This document shows positions 1 through 9,667 of a DNA stretch of 64,000 bases, piece by piece. The DNA is from Alkalicoccobacillus porphyridii (lineage in GTDB: Bacteria; Bacillota; Bacilli; Bacillales; Bacillaceae_D), in NCBI RefSeq assembly GCF_007293315.1, contig NZ_VLXZ01000012.1:1-64000 (forward strand). The letters are read 5' to 3'. Every line of letters starts with the position of its first letter. Position 1 is the stretch's first letter. The translations under genes and the position numbers were made by a program. Below the pieces are notes generated by a model, which ran no database searches, had not been told where the DNA came from, and was given only the letters and a program-made list of their open reading frames with translations.

Positions 1-60
1 CACGTTATAAAAATATATTTTTCTCTAGTCATATCTGCCTCAAACCATTGTTAGATTAAC

Positions 61-252
61 CTTTCTGGAGGGAGTCTTCGTTTTCTCCTTCCGCTAATGT
101 ATTGACATAAACAATTGAAGAACGCTCGCAGCTCTAATAAAAATAGTTTTTCAGTGTCCTCTTTGAACAGGCTAATTGAAATGAACGGACTTGTCCGGTT
201 CGTTTAATGCTTGCCTAGCCACGGAAAGCATGCCCTATTTTTGGGAGCGAGT
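61..252 (+). repeat. Copy of dispersed intergenic repeat (partial)
   Basis: This stretch shares blocks with other intergenic regions here. The part around 75-125 matches 37640-37690 (both contain CTCCTTCCG followed by TAATGT and AAACAATTGAAGAAC). The part around 225-252 is a diverged form of the GCATGCCCCCATTTTCGGGAGCG end seen in fuller copies. No coding potential is seen. It lies beyond the pycA terminator and has the same modular look as the other copies. Confidence 0.55.
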
Positions 253-333
253 CACGGAAAACGCATTCGGATAAACTGTGAGCCCTGCTGCTGCTAGGAC
301 ACCTGTGCCGACAAATACATTTATATAAAAAAA

Positions 334-367
334 GCCGAAAAATGATGTGTCAGACATCATTTTCGGC
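334..367 (-). terminator. Rho-independent terminator of pycA
   Basis: An inverted repeat with arms of about 14 bp (GCCGAAAATGATGT type, one bulged A) encloses a 5-nt loop. On the minus strand a run of seven T follows. It lies about 40 bp beyond the pycA stop codon. Confidence 0.85.
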
Positions 368-405
368 CCTGATTGTAGTAGAAGAGTTTTTTCACCTCTT
401 TGTAT

Positions 406-3400
406 TTAATTAAATTCAATTAATAAATCACCTGTAGCAATTGGTTCATTGTCTGAAACAAAGACATCTTTAATCTCACCATCAAACGCAGCTTGAACCG
501 TTGTTTCCATTTTCATCGCTTCTGTGATCAGAAGATGATCTCCTTTTTTCACCTGATCGCCTTTGGAAACAAGTGTTTTTATTACTGTACCTGGCATGGT
601 AGCACCGATTTGTTTTTCGTTATTTTTGTCTACCTTTGGACGAGTAATAACTTTTGTTTGTACGGATTGGTCTTGAATCAAGACCTCACGCGGTTGTCCA
701 TTTAATTCAAAATAGACAATCCGTTTCGCATCATCACGCGGTGCAGAGACGGAAATCAGTTTTACAATTAATGTCTTTCCTTGTTCAATCTCGACCTCTA
801 TTTCTTCACCAGGTCTAAGTCCGTAAAAGAAGGTTGGTGTATCTAATACGGATACATCTCCAAAGTTTTCGCGGAATTGTTCAAACTCTAGAAAGACCTT
901 TGGATACATAACGTAGGAAAGAATATCATGACTGGTTACCTGACGACCCAGCTCTTTAAACAATTTGTTTTCTACCTCTTCAAAATTGATTGGCTCAAGT
1001 AGTGCTCCTGGTCTACCTTCAACTGGTTTTCTTGATTTCAAGATGATTTCTTGCAATTCTTTCGGGAACCCTTGATAAGGTTGACCTAATTGACCTTGGA
1101 AAAATTCAATAACAGAATCAGGGAAATCCATATTCTTACCTTTGTTATAAACATCTTCTCTCGTTAGGTCATTCTGTACCATGTATAAGGCCATATCGCC
1201 AACTACTTTTGAGGAGGGTGTAACCTTCACCACATCTCCAAACATATCATTGACAGTACGGTACATTTTCTTAACTTCGGTCCAGCGATCACCTAGATCT
1301 ACTGCTTTTGCCTGCTGTTGAAGGTTACTATACTGTCCACCAGGCATTTCATGCTGATAAACCTCTGTATGTGGAGCATTCATTCCGCTTTCGAATCCTT
1401 GATAGTATTTACGAGTAGCTTCCCAGAATTCATCAAGCTGCTCCAAAGCAGAAATCTTAAGATCTGGCTGTCTCTCAGTACCCCCTAGTGCATAATAAAG
1501 GGTGTTGGCACTTGGTTGAGAAGTTAATCCCGCCATTGCACTAACGGCCACATCTACTATGTCTACGCCAGCTTCCACTGCCTTTGCGTACATAAAGATT
1601 CCATTTCCACTTGTATCATGCGTGTGTAAATGAACCGGAATATCAATTGTCTCTTTTAAAGCTGAAATCAAGGTATAAGCAGCCTCTGGCTTTAGAAGTC
1701 CTGCCATATCTTTAATTGCAAGAATATGAGCTCCAGATGCTTGCAGCTCTTTTGCCAGCTCAAGATAATAGTTTAAGTCATACTTTGTACGGGATGAATC
1801 TGTGATATCACCCGTGTAACACATAGCTGCCTCAGCAATTTTTCCAGTTTTACGAACAGATTCTATAGCTGGACGCATGCCTTCTACCCAGTTCAAGCTA
1901 TCGAAAATTCTAAACACATCAATGCCAGCAGATGCCGACTTCGCAACAAATTCGTCTACTGCATTATCAGGATAATTTGTATAACCCACGGCATTAGATG
2001 CACGTAACAGCATTTGGAAAAGAACATTTGGTGCTTGTTTTCTTAGTGTTAAAAGTCGCTCCCATGGATCCTCATGTAAGAATCGCATAGCCACATCAAA
2101 AGTCGCTCCACCCCACATCTCATATGAGAACAGTCCTGGCAAAAGTCTAGCTGTTGGTTCAGCGATTTTTTTCAGGTCATGTGTACGAACTCGAGTAGCT
2201 AAAAGAGATTGATGCGCATCACGGAACGTTGTATCAGTGAGTAACACTTCTTTTTGTTCCTTCACCCACTTAGCTAAGCCCTCTGGGCCTCTCTCATCGA
2301 GAATTTGTTTTGTCCCATCCGGAAATGACTCAAAGGAGGAAACCTTTGGCACCACTGGGGCATCAAATTTTGGTTTGTGAATATTCTCAATTCCAGGGTA
2401 CCCATTAACAATAGTTTCTCCTAGGAAGGTCAGCATTTTTGTCCCACGGTCTTTACGTTTAGGGAAAATAAATAATTCAGGTGTTGTATCAATAAAGGAC
2501 GTATTATACGACCCATTTAAGAATGATGGGTGTCGTACTACATTCTCCAAAAAGGAAATGTTTGTTTTGATCCCACGAATACGGAACTCTCGCAAATTAC
2601 GGAGCATTTTAGATGCTGCTCCTTCGTAGGTTAATGCCCATGTAGATACCTTTACAAGGAGTGAATCATAGTGTGGTGAAATGACTGAGCCTTGAAAACC
2701 ATTACCGGCGTCCAAACGAACACCAAATCCACCACCTGTCCTGTAGGCATTAATTCTGCCCGTATCCGGTAAAAACCCATTCGCTGGATCTTCTGTTGTA
2801 ACCCTTGACTGGATAGCAAATCCGTTACACTGAATCTGGTCCTGTGCAGGGATGCCTATTTTATTTCCGTGGAGCTCCTCCCCACTTGCAATAAGAAGCT
2901 GTGATTGCACAATATCAATACCCGTTACCATTTCAGTAATGGTGTGTTCAACCTGAACTCGTGGATTTACCTCAATAAAGTAAAACTCACCATCTTCTGT
3001 TGCAAGAAATTCTACTGTCCCAGCATTCACATAACCTATCGCCTCAGCTAATTGTACTGCTGCAGCACAAATTTTCTCACGTACACCCTCACCTAAGGAA
3101 ACGCTTGGTGCTACTTCTACAACCTTTTGGTGACGACGCTGTACCGAACAATCACGATCATATAGATGAACAATGTTTCCGTGCTTGTCCGCCAAAATTT
3201 GAACCTCGATATGCTTTGGATTCTCAACAAATTTCTCTACATATACTTCGTCGTTTCCGAAGGCTGATTTAGCTTCAGACTTGGCACGATCGTAGGATTC
3301 TTTTAGGTCCTTGGCTTCGCGAACGATGCGCATGCCTCTTCCGCCTCCGCCAAGTGATGCTTTAATAATAAATGGATATCCATTCTCGTTAGCGAATGCC

Positions 3401-3852
3401 TCTACTTCTTCTATGCCACCTACAGGACCATCACTTCCAGGGATGACTGGAAGCTTTGCTTTTAGCGCTTGTTCTTTTGCCTGCACCTTATCACCGAACA
3501 TTCGTAAATGCTCTAATTCTGGCCCTACAAAGATAATACCTTCTTCTTGACAGCGTTTGGCAAATTGAAGATTCTCAGACAAAAAGCCATAGCCTGGGTG
3601 AATCGCGTCAACTCCATTTAATTTAGCCGTCTCAATGATTCCCTCGATATCTAAATAAGCTTCAATTGGTTTCTTACCTTCACCAATCAGATAGGCTTCA
3701 TCGGCTTTATATCTATGATAAGCCCCTAAATCTTCTTTCGAATAAATAGCCACCGTTCGAATGTTTAATTCTGAGCAGGCCCGAAAAATACGGATAGCTA
3801 TTTCTCCTCGATTTGCTACTAGTACTTTTTTGATTGTTTGTAATCCGTTCAT
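406..3852 (-). CDS. pycA: Pyruvate carboxylase
   Basis: ATP- and biotin-dependent carboxylation of pyruvate to oxaloacetate, the main anaplerotic step feeding the TCA cycle; cytosolic homotetramer in the family. At 1148 residues it is the full length of the B. subtilis enzyme. Seen in order: biotin carboxylase domain with the ATP-grasp glycine loop LGGGGRGM (about 167-174), carboxyltransferase domain beginning near TDTTFRDAHQS (about 540), and a C-terminal biotinyl domain with the EAMKM motif, whose lysine near residue 1114 would carry biotin. It is monocistronic here, with its own terminator just downstream. In B. subtilis ftsW lies between ylaN and pycA; that gene is missing here and only a short gap with the ylaN terminator remains. 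Confidence 0.97.
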   Translation of the reverse strand: MNGLQTIKKVLVANRGEIAIRIFRACSELNIRTVAIYSKEDLGAYHRYKADEAYLIGEGKKPIEAYLDIEGIIETAKLNGVDAIHPGYGFLSENLQFAKRCQEEGIIFVGPELEHLRMFGDKVQAKEQALKAKLPVIPGSDGPVGGIEEVEAFANENGYPFIIKASLGGGGRGMRIVREAKDLKESYDRAKSEAKSAFGNDEVYVEKFVENPKHIEVQILADKHGNIVHLYDRDCSVQRRHQKVVEVAPSVSLGEGVREKICAAAVQLAEAIGYVNAGTVEFLATEDGEFYFIEVNPRVQVEHTITEMVTGIDIVQSQLLIASGEELHGNKIGIPAQDQIQCNGFAIQSRVTTEDPANGFLPDTGRINAYRTGGGFGVRLDAGNGFQGSVISPHYDSLLVKVSTWALTYEGAASKMLRNLREFRIRGIKTNISFLENVVRHPSFLNGSYNTSFIDTTPELFIFPKRKDRGTKMLTFLGETIVNGYPGIENIHKPKFDAPVVPKVSSFESFPDGTKQILDERGPEGLAKWVKEQKEVLLTDTTFRDAHQSLLATRVRTHDLKKIAEPTARLLPGLFSYEMWGGATFDVAMRFLHEDPWERLLTLRKQAPNVLFQMLLRASNAVGYTNYPDNAVDEFVAKSASAGIDVFRIFDSLNWVEGMRPAIESVRKTGKIAEAAMCYTGDITDSSRTKYDLNYYLELAKELQASGAHILAIKDMAGLLKPEAAYTLISALKETIDIPVHLHTHDTSGNGIFMYAKAVEAGVDIVDVAVSAMAGLTSQPSANTLYYALGGTERQPDLKISALEQLDEFWEATRKYYQGFESGMNAPHTEVYQHEMPGGQYSNLQQQAKAVDLGDRWTEVKKMYRTVNDMFGDVVKVTPSSKVVGDMALYMVQNDLTREDVYNKGKNMDFPDSVIEFFQGQLGQPYQGFPKELQEIILKSRKPVEGRPGALLEPINFEEVENKLFKELGRQVTSHDILSYVMYPKVFLEFEQFRENFGDVSVLDTPTFFYGLRPGEEIEVEIEQGKTLIVKLISVSAPRDDAKRIVYFELNGQPREVLIQDQSVQTKVITRPKVDKNNEKQIGATMPGTVIKTLVSKGDQVKKGDHLLITEAMKMETTVQAAFDGEIKDVFVSDNEPIATGDLLIEFN

Positions 3853-3998
3853 TTTGTCCTCCTCTTTCCACTCTCAAATCAGCTTATGTATATTTTTCTA
3901 CAAAATAAAGCTTGTAGATTAGTATAGAAGTAATAGAAAACAAAAGCAATTGAAATGTTCTGTCTTTTTACCAAGATATCACCAAACCCACACTAAAT

Positions 3999-4031
3999 AA
4001 AAAAAGACTATGGATATTCATAGTCTTTTTT
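3999..4031 (-). terminator. Rho-independent terminator of ylaN
   Basis: A perfect hairpin (arms AGACTATG / CATAGTCT) is flanked by A-runs on one side and T-runs on the other. It can terminate in either direction but sits directly after the ylaN stop. Confidence 0.85.
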
Positions 4032-4037
4032 GATCTA

Positions 4038-4319
4038 TTAGCTCTTTACCGTTAAGTCATGCAAATCAGCCAATCTGCGCTCTAACTCACTAAGGATTTG
4101 CTTTCCTTGTTCTTCTTCAACTAACCCAAGTCGAACAGCAAAATCAATTTCTCGAGACAGCCCAAACATACGAGTATCTAGTACTTCTTCGTAGAGGGGG
4201 CATTGAGGCATCGTTAGATTCTCCAACTGAACTTCAATAAGCTTGCGAATCTTCTCTGCATCAGACTGAAGCAGTGCGTACGCTTTCTCAGCCTGGCTGG
4301 TCATCACCTTAATCGACAT
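4038..4319 (-). CDS. ylaN: YlaN (UPF0358) family protein
   Basis: A small cytosolic helical protein of 93 residues, matching YlaN/UPF0358 in length and sequence (for example [17 protein letters not shown]). Family knowledge: YlaN is important for growth under iron limitation, and in Staphylococcus aureus it has been linked to iron-dependent relief of Fur repression. No catalytic motif is visible. The gene has its own terminator and a G-rich Shine-Dalgarno upstream of the ATG. In B. subtilis it is followed by ftsW and pycA; here pycA follows directly. Confidence 0.9.
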   Translation of the reverse strand: MSIKVMTSQAEKAYALLQSDAEKIRKLIEVQLENLTMPQCPLYEEVLDTRMFGLSREIDFAVRLGLVEEEQGKQILSELERRLADLHDLTVKS

Positions 4320-4514
4320 AGTGTCCCCTCCTTACCGTGTTGAATCTTCTCTACTTTCATAGTATCTGTTAAAGCCTTAAATTGCAATCTTTTTAGTGAA
4401 TCTGATTTAGGCGTTTTGAATTTTCTTTGAATTTTTTTAGATAAGCCCATCAGACTGACAAGATCACTAAAATCGTTTTATAATAAAGTGATACGTAATT
4501 TAGGAGGAATCACT

Positions 4515-5036
4515 ATGAACGAGTTTGTATTTTTTATTGAAGGTGATGTTAACCGCTCCCTTACGATTGATCCAACGGTGTGGATCTTTGATGAGCGAAA
4601 AATTGACCTTACCACTTATTTTGATGAGCTTGAAACCATGGACGATGAAATGACAAAATATCAAAAGTCTATATCTGCGCAGTGGGATAAAGAACGATTA
4701 GAAGGCTCTGCCCCACCAAATCCAAATCAAAATGGAAACATTATTCGTTTTAACAAACAAAAATTAATAAACGGAACCTTTGGTATGCCTTTAAAATCAT
4801 TTTTAAAAAATGCTGATCCAATCAGCGATCATGCCACTTTAATGATTGAAACAAATCATGGCCAATCGTATTCTTGTAACCTAGAGGAGGGCTACGCTCT
4901 CATTGCTGGGTTCTCAAAAGATGGACAGCCATTAAAAGAAACCGGCCCTGTCCACATTTATTTTGGTGATGGTTCAAATGAACAGGAGCCGATTACACAC
5001 GTGACTCGATTAGTTATCAAAGCGCCCAAAGCGTAA
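4515..5036 (+). CDS. ylaL: YlaL-like conserved protein
   Basis: A 173-residue soluble protein whose position between ylaK and ylaN, and whose size, fit B. subtilis YlaL; its biochemical role is not established. The start chosen is ATG 4515, which has TAGGAGGAAT just upstream. A GTG at 4488 in the same frame would place the ribosome site inside the coding region. No signal peptide, membrane segment or familiar motif is visible. It converges on the phoH-like gene and their stop codons abut with no gap and no obvious terminator, so opposing transcripts probably overlap at their 3' ends. Confidence 0.75.
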   Translation: MNEFVFFIEGDVNRSLTIDPTVWIFDERKIDLTTYFDELETMDDEMTKYQKSISAQWDKERLEGSAPPNPNQNGNIIRFNKQKLINGTFGMPLKSFLKNADPISDHATLMIETNHGQSYSCNLEEGYALIAGFSKDGQPLKETGPVHIYFGDGSNEQEPITHVTRLVIKAPKA

Positions 5037-6371
5037 TTATAATAAATCCGCAGCAAGTTGAGCTAACCCGGATCTCTCACCTTTAACCAACTTAACATGG
5101 CCGTGGACTGCTTGGTTTTTGAACTTCTCTACAACATAGGTTAATCCATTTGTGTATTCATCAAGATAGGGGTGATCAATTTGCTGCGGGTCCCCCATTA
5201 ACACAATCTTACTTTTTTCTCCAACACGTGTGAGGATCGTTTTCACCTCGTGTTTTGTTAAATTCTGTGCCTCGTCTATAATAATATATTGTTCGGGTAT
5301 ACTTCTCCCTCTAATATATGTTAATGCCTCGACTTGAATGGATCCCATCCCAGCTAAAATTTGGTCAAGTTCACCTGGTTTTTTTGTATTAAAAAGATAC
5401 TCAAGATTATCGTAGATTGGCTGCATCCACGGTCTTAACTTCTCATCCTTCTCACCTGGCAAATAACCAATGTCTTTGCCTAGTGGTACAACTGGTCGTG
5501 CCACAAGTAACTTGTTATAGATGTGAAGATCCTCTGTTTGCATAAGGCCAGCCGCTAATGAAAGCAGGGTTTTTCCTGTTCCCGCTTTTCCAATCATCGT
5601 TACTAAGGGAATATCTTGCCTTAGTAATAATTCAAACACCATCCGTTGTTGCACATTTCTAGAGCGTATTCCCCATACTTGATCTAAATCACTAACAAAT
5701 GGACGTATATCATAACCATTTGGTTCTATTTTTCCTAAAGCAGAACTAGAGCTCCCCAATGCATCCTTTAATATGACAAATTGATGCGGATATAAAGTCG
5801 CTTGAATCGTAAGATCCCCACGATTAATTCCGCCTTCTTTGTAAAATTTTTTGATGATTTCATTGTCTACAAATACTTCAACAAAGCCATCATACCCTTC
5901 ATCAAACTCTACCACTCGATCACTAAGAAAATCTTCAACCTCTAAGCCAAATGCATCGGCTTTCACTCGTACGAGCGCGTCCTTACTCACTAAGATGACT
6001 TTGGCTCCGTTACTTTTTTCTTTTTCCTCTATTGATAAATTAAGAGCCACTGCAATAATTCGATTATCGTTTGTCATTTCTGCAAAGGATTCTTTAAAAT
6101 GTTGAAATGAACGATGATTTAATTCCACTCGCAGAGAACCGCCCGAATCAAGCGGCACACCTTCATGCAATTTCCCTTTTGCCCGGAGCTGATCTATAAG
6201 TTTTGAGAAATGGCGGGCATTACGCCCTATCTCATCCATGTTCCGCTTTTTGGAGTCTACCTCTTCTAAAACAACTGCAGGAAGGACGACTTCGTTTTTT
6301 TGAAAAGCAAAGATTGCATGCGGCTCTTGTAATAAAACGTTTGTATCTAACACGTAAATTTTTCTCAACAT
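5037..6371 (-). CDS. ylaK: PIN domain / PhoH-like ATPase (YlaK)
   Basis: A 444-residue two-domain protein. The N-terminal PIN domain (about 1-130; YVLDTNVLL at the start, acidic residues expected to bind metal) is followed by a PhoH-type P-loop ATPase with Walker A GKAGTGKT and Walker B IIIDEAQ. The PIN-PhoH architecture is associated with RNA unwinding and cleavage (PhoH2 proteins), so an RNase/helicase role is inferred. The start is ATG 6371, preceded by AGGGGG; an in-frame upstream ATG at 6395 lacks a ribosome site. Length agrees with B. subtilis YlaK (about 442). Confidence 0.9.
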   Translation of the reverse strand: MLRKIYVLDTNVLLQEPHAIFAFQKNEVVLPAVVLEEVDSKKRNMDEIGRNARHFSKLIDQLRAKGKLHEGVPLDSGGSLRVELNHRSFQHFKESFAEMTNDNRIIAVALNLSIEEKEKSNGAKVILVSKDALVRVKADAFGLEVEDFLSDRVVEFDEGYDGFVEVFVDNEIIKKFYKEGGINRGDLTIQATLYPHQFVILKDALGSSSSALGKIEPNGYDIRPFVSDLDQVWGIRSRNVQQRMVFELLLRQDIPLVTMIGKAGTGKTLLSLAAGLMQTEDLHIYNKLLVARPVVPLGKDIGYLPGEKDEKLRPWMQPIYDNLEYLFNTKKPGELDQILAGMGSIQVEALTYIRGRSIPEQYIIIDEAQNLTKHEVKTILTRVGEKSKIVLMGDPQQIDHPYLDEYTNGLTYVVEKFKNQAVHGHVKLVKGERSGLAQLAADLL

Positions 6372-6706
6372 GTATGCCCCCTGACCTGATTTCAACGAGT
6401 CCTTTGACTTTTACCGCTTTAGGAACATAAGCCAACCACTACTAATGTGTATGAGTAGGAACCGATTGTTAGACGAGTTACTTATCCTAATGCCCGGCGT
6501 AGTAAAATAATTTGACTTATTTTATATTGTCTGCAACCAATCCCTACTCTATTACATGATATCAAAAAGTTCTTGCCGAACTATGAATTTTCTGTAAATT
6601 GCCTTGTTAGATGTTCAAATTTTTTTAAATGGCCAAAATAAGATAAAACGTGTTTATTTTTCTTTCTTATAGGATTACACTATGAGTAGCATAAGGAGTG
6701 TGGAAA
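6372..6706. other. Intergenic region without a recognised gene
   Basis: About 335 bp between divergent ylaK and ylaI. It must hold both promoters, but no unambiguous -35/-10 pair was picked out. No RNA structure or repeat is seen. In B. subtilis ylaJ occupies the gap between ylaI and ylaK; it is absent here. Confidence 0.5.
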
Positions 6707-6865
6707 ATGAGAGTAAAATGTGTTCTATGTGATAAAATAGGTAATCTTGATGATATCCAACCACTAGCTAAAAAACTGAGAAACAGACCTCTTCATACGT
6801 ATATGTGTAAAGACTGCGAAGAACGCATCACTAAAAAAACCCTCGCTCGTAGGCAGGAAGGTTGA
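6707..6865 (+). CDS. ylaI: YlaI-like small zinc-ribbon protein
   Basis: A 52-residue protein starting MRVKCVLCDK with a second cysteine pair in the segment MCKDCEERI, so two CxxC knuckles suited to zinc. It matches the YlaI (DUF2197) family in size and in the conserved KKLRNRPLHTYMC-type core. Function is unknown; a nucleic-acid or protein-binding zinc ribbon is a reasonable inference. ATAAGGAGTG precedes the ATG at a normal distance. It is transcribed opposite to its neighbours and ends at a strong hairpin terminator shared with ylaH. Confidence 0.85.
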   Translation: MRVKCVLCDKIGNLDDIQPLAKKLRNRPLHTYMCKDCEERITKKTLARRQEG

Positions 6866-6901
6866 TTTACTTAATATATTCTATGTAAAACAAACACAGA
6901 A

Positions 6902-6936
6902 GGCCCGAATGATTATGTTAATTAATCATTCGGGCC
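6902..6936 (+). terminator. Terminator between ylaI and ylaH
   Basis: A perfect 13-bp inverted repeat (GGCCCGAATGATT and its complement) with a 9-nt loop is followed on the plus strand by AGTTTTTG. It ends ylaI and probably also the convergent ylaH transcript. Confidence 0.85.
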
Positions 6937-6945
6937 AGTTTTTGT

Positions 6946-7284
6946 TTAACTATTTGTTTGTTCTTGGCTTTCCTGCTTTCTGTGCAGATGAAGGCGGTAG
7001 CGATACCCACCTAAAAATAAGGCAGATATAGCTAGCACCGCCATGATTGGTGCTCCAAAGGCAAATTCCATCGTCCACAGAAAGAAGCAACCAATCACAA
7101 GCATTGTGTAGATAATGATTGATTTTAACAATGGCAATTTTTGAGCAAAACCAAGCTTAAAAACAATCACTCCAAGTATTACGGTTATGATACATGTCCA
7201 GAATCCCAGCCAAGGATATTCTGCTGTTTGCTGCATAAGCCAAGAATATTGACCCAAATCAGCTTGGCTGACATCGTTATTCAT
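6946..7284 (-). CDS. ylaH: YlaH-like membrane protein
   Basis: A 112-residue integral membrane protein with three hydrophobic segments (roughly 30-48, 55-72 and 78-93) and a charged C-terminal tail. It matches the YlaH-like family and occupies the ylaH position, immediately downstream of typA with an 18-bp gap, so it is probably cotranscribed with typA. Function is not known; no motif points to one. Confidence 0.8.
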   Translation of the reverse strand: MNNDVSQADLGQYSWLMQQTAEYPWLGFWTCIITVILGVIVFKLGFAQKLPLLKSIIIYTMLVIGCFFLWTMEFAFGAPIMAVLAISALFLGGYRYRLHLHRKQESQEQTNS

Positions 7285-7302
7285 ATACGCTCCCGCCTTT
7301 AC

Positions 7303-9141
7303 TTAGGATTTGCTTCCGATCTTTTTGCGTTTCTCTGCTCTCTCACGCTCGTTTTTGTTAAGGATTTTTTTACGTAGTCGAATGGACTCTGGCGTAAGCT
7401 CGCAATATTCATCCTCATTCAAGTACTCAATTGATTCTTCAAGAGTTAAAATACGTGGGCGCTTCATCGTCACCGTTTGATCTTTAGTCGCTGAACGAAC
7501 GTTTGTCTGTTGCTTCATCTTTGTGATATTAACCGTTAAATCATTATCACGTGTATGCTCTCCAACAATCATACCTTCATAAATTTCAGTACCCGGCTCA
7601 ACAAAAATCGTTCCACGGTCTTCAACCTGCATAATACCGTATTGGCTTGTTTTTCCTGATTCGATTGAAACAAGAACTCCTTGACGGCGTCCGCCAACCT
7701 GACCACCAAATACTGGCTTGTAGCTATCAAATGAGTGATTAATAATTCCATACCCACGAGTTTGAGTTAAGAATTCAGTAGAATACCCAATCAATCCACG
7801 AGCTGGCACCATAAACTCAAGACGAACCTGTCCGCCTCCGTTGTTTACCATATTAACCATTTCACCCTTACGCTCACCAAGAGACTCCATCACAGTTCCA
7901 GTATACTCTTCCGGTACATCAATTTGAACACGTTCAACGGGCTCATGAGCTTTTCCATCAATTTCACGAATAATAACTTCTGGCTTAGATACTTGAAGTT
8001 CATAGCCTTCACGACGCATATTTTCAATTAAGATTGAAAGGTGAAGTTCTCCACGTCCAGACACAATCCAAACTTCTGGTGAATCAGTGTTTTCAACTCG
8101 TAAGCTTACATCTGTTTCAAGTTCAGACTTCAAACGTTCTTCCAATTTGCGGCTTGTAATGAATTTCCCTTCACGACCTGCAAATGGACTATTATTAACA
8201 AGGAACGTCATCTGAAGAGTCGGTTCATCAATACGCAGAATTGGAAGTGCTTCTTGATGATCCACTGGGCAAACAGTCTCTCCTACGTTAATCTCTTCCA
8301 TTCCTGAAACCGCGATAAGATCTCCGGCTTTCGCTTCATTAATCTCAACACGCTTCAGTCCGAGGAATCCAAACATTTTAGTTACACGGAATTGTTTAAC
8401 AGAACCATCAAGCTTCATTAATGCAACCTGTTGACCAACTTTAATGGTTCCGCGGAAAACGCGTCCGATACCAATACGACCAAGGTAATCATTGTAATCA
8501 AGCATTGTAACTTGGAACTGTAATGGTTCATTGCTGTTATCAAACGGTGCTGGAATTGCCTCAATGATTTTATTAAGTAAGCAAGTCATGTTATCGTCTT
8601 GCTTTTCAGGATTTAAGCTTGATGTTCCATTAATAGCTGAAGCGTAAACAACTGGAAAGTCCAGCTGATCCTCATCTGCACCTAAATCAATAAACAAATC
8701 AACTACTTCATCAACGACCTCTGTCGGGCGAGCGAAGTCACGGTCAATTTTATTTACAACAACAATTGGCGTCAGTTTCTGCTCAAGAGCCTTTTTAAGA
8801 ACAAAACGCGTTTGTGGCATACAGCCTTCGTACGCATCTACAACAAGTAGAACACCATCAACCATTTTCATAATCCGCTCTACTTCTCCACCAAAATCGG
8901 CGTGTCCTGGTGTATCCATAATATTAATACGGGTATCACCAAAATTAATAGCTGTGTTCTTTGCAAGAATGGTAATTCCACGCTCTTTCTCAATCGCATT
9001 AGAATCCATTGCACGCTCTGCAACTTGTTCATTTTCACGGAATGTACCTGATTGTTTCAGTAATTCATCAACCAACGTCGTTTTTCCGTGATCAACGTGG
9101 GCAATAATTGCAATATTACGTATATCTGAACGTCTTTCCAT
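7303..9141 (-). CDS. typA: Translational GTPase TypA/BipA
   Basis: A ribosome-associated GTPase of the EF-G/LepA class, linked in other bacteria to 50S assembly, cold growth and stress. At 612 residues it equals the B. subtilis protein. Seen: G1 AHVDHGKTT, the G3 motif DTPGHADFGGEV, the G4 motif NKIDR, then domain II, EF-G-like III/V regions and a basic C-terminal tail. The start is ATG 9141 (CTAAGGAGAG upstream); an in-frame ATG at 9165 lacks a ribosome site. ylaH follows within 18 bp. Confidence 0.97.
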   Translation of the reverse strand: MERRSDIRNIAIIAHVDHGKTTLVDELLKQSGTFRENEQVAERAMDSNAIEKERGITILAKNTAINFGDTRINIMDTPGHADFGGEVERIMKMVDGVLLVVDAYEGCMPQTRFVLKKALEQKLTPIVVVNKIDRDFARPTEVVDEVVDLFIDLGADEDQLDFPVVYASAINGTSSLNPEKQDDNMTCLLNKIIEAIPAPFDNSNEPLQFQVTMLDYNDYLGRIGIGRVFRGTIKVGQQVALMKLDGSVKQFRVTKMFGFLGLKRVEINEAKAGDLIAVSGMEEINVGETVCPVDHQEALPILRIDEPTLQMTFLVNNSPFAGREGKFITSRKLEERLKSELETDVSLRVENTDSPEVWIVSGRGELHLSILIENMRREGYELQVSKPEVIIREIDGKAHEPVERVQIDVPEEYTGTVMESLGERKGEMVNMVNNGGGQVRLEFMVPARGLIGYSTEFLTQTRGYGIINHSFDSYKPVFGGQVGGRRQGVLVSIESGKTSQYGIMQVEDRGTIFVEPGTEIYEGMIVGEHTRDNDLTVNITKMKQQTNVRSATKDQTVTMKRPRILTLEESIEYLNEDEYCELTPESIRLRKKILNKNERERAEKRKKIGSKS

Positions 9142-9414
9142 TTTTGTTTCTCTCCTTAGATTCATGCAAAAGCACTCGCTTTTTTTATTTAATCAATCTC
9201 TAACGACCTTTACTTCCTATTCACAACTGTATAAGTATAACATAGTTATCTAGAGAATAAACAAAACCTTTACGTAAATTGACAAATGTTTTAGTTCATT
9301 TTTATTTTTTGATTGAAATTGTTTGACGTATTGTCACAATGATAGCTTTTTCTTTTTAGAAAATGGCGTTACACTATTTGTAGGACGTACGTGTGTTAAG
9401 GGGAGGATTTAACC

Positions 9415-9609
9415 TTGAAAAAAGAGAACTTACTATTTTTACTATTAGCTTTTATTACTGTTATGTGTATTATGAGCGTCGGTATTGCTATTGCTGAAAG
9501 AAGCATTTTTATTGGTTTATTAGCCGTTGTTGGTGTTATTTTAGCCATGGGACTTGGCTTCTCACTAAAAAAAAGAATTCGTGAACAAAATCAATCTGAA
9601 GCTAATTAA
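9415..9609 (+). CDS. ylaF: YlaF-like small membrane protein
   Basis: A 64-residue protein with two adjacent hydrophobic helices (about 5-27 and 31-48) and a short basic tail, corresponding to YlaF (DUF5325) by position next to typA and by size. The start is TTG 9415, preceded by GGGGAGG. It is divergent from typA and closed by a long hairpin terminator. No function is assigned to the family. Confidence 0.8.
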   Translation: MKKENLLFLLLAFITVMCIMSVGIAIAERSIFIGLLAVVGVILAMGLGFSLKKRIREQNQSEAN

Positions 9610-9622
9610 ATAAGTTGTATAA

Positions 9623-9662
9623 ATATAGGCCAAGGACAGAGTGTACTGTCCTTGGCCTATAT
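9623..9662. terminator. Bidirectional terminator between ylaF and ykwC-like gene
   Basis: A 17-bp perfect inverted repeat built on TATAGGCCAAGGACAG with a 6-nt loop, T-rich on both outer sides. It lies between convergent genes and can serve both. Confidence 0.88.
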
Positions 9663-9667
9663 TTTAT

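Noticed and set aside
6203-6435. Open frames on both strands near the start of ylaK
   Set aside because: They shadow the well-supported ylaK start and have no homology or ribosome site.
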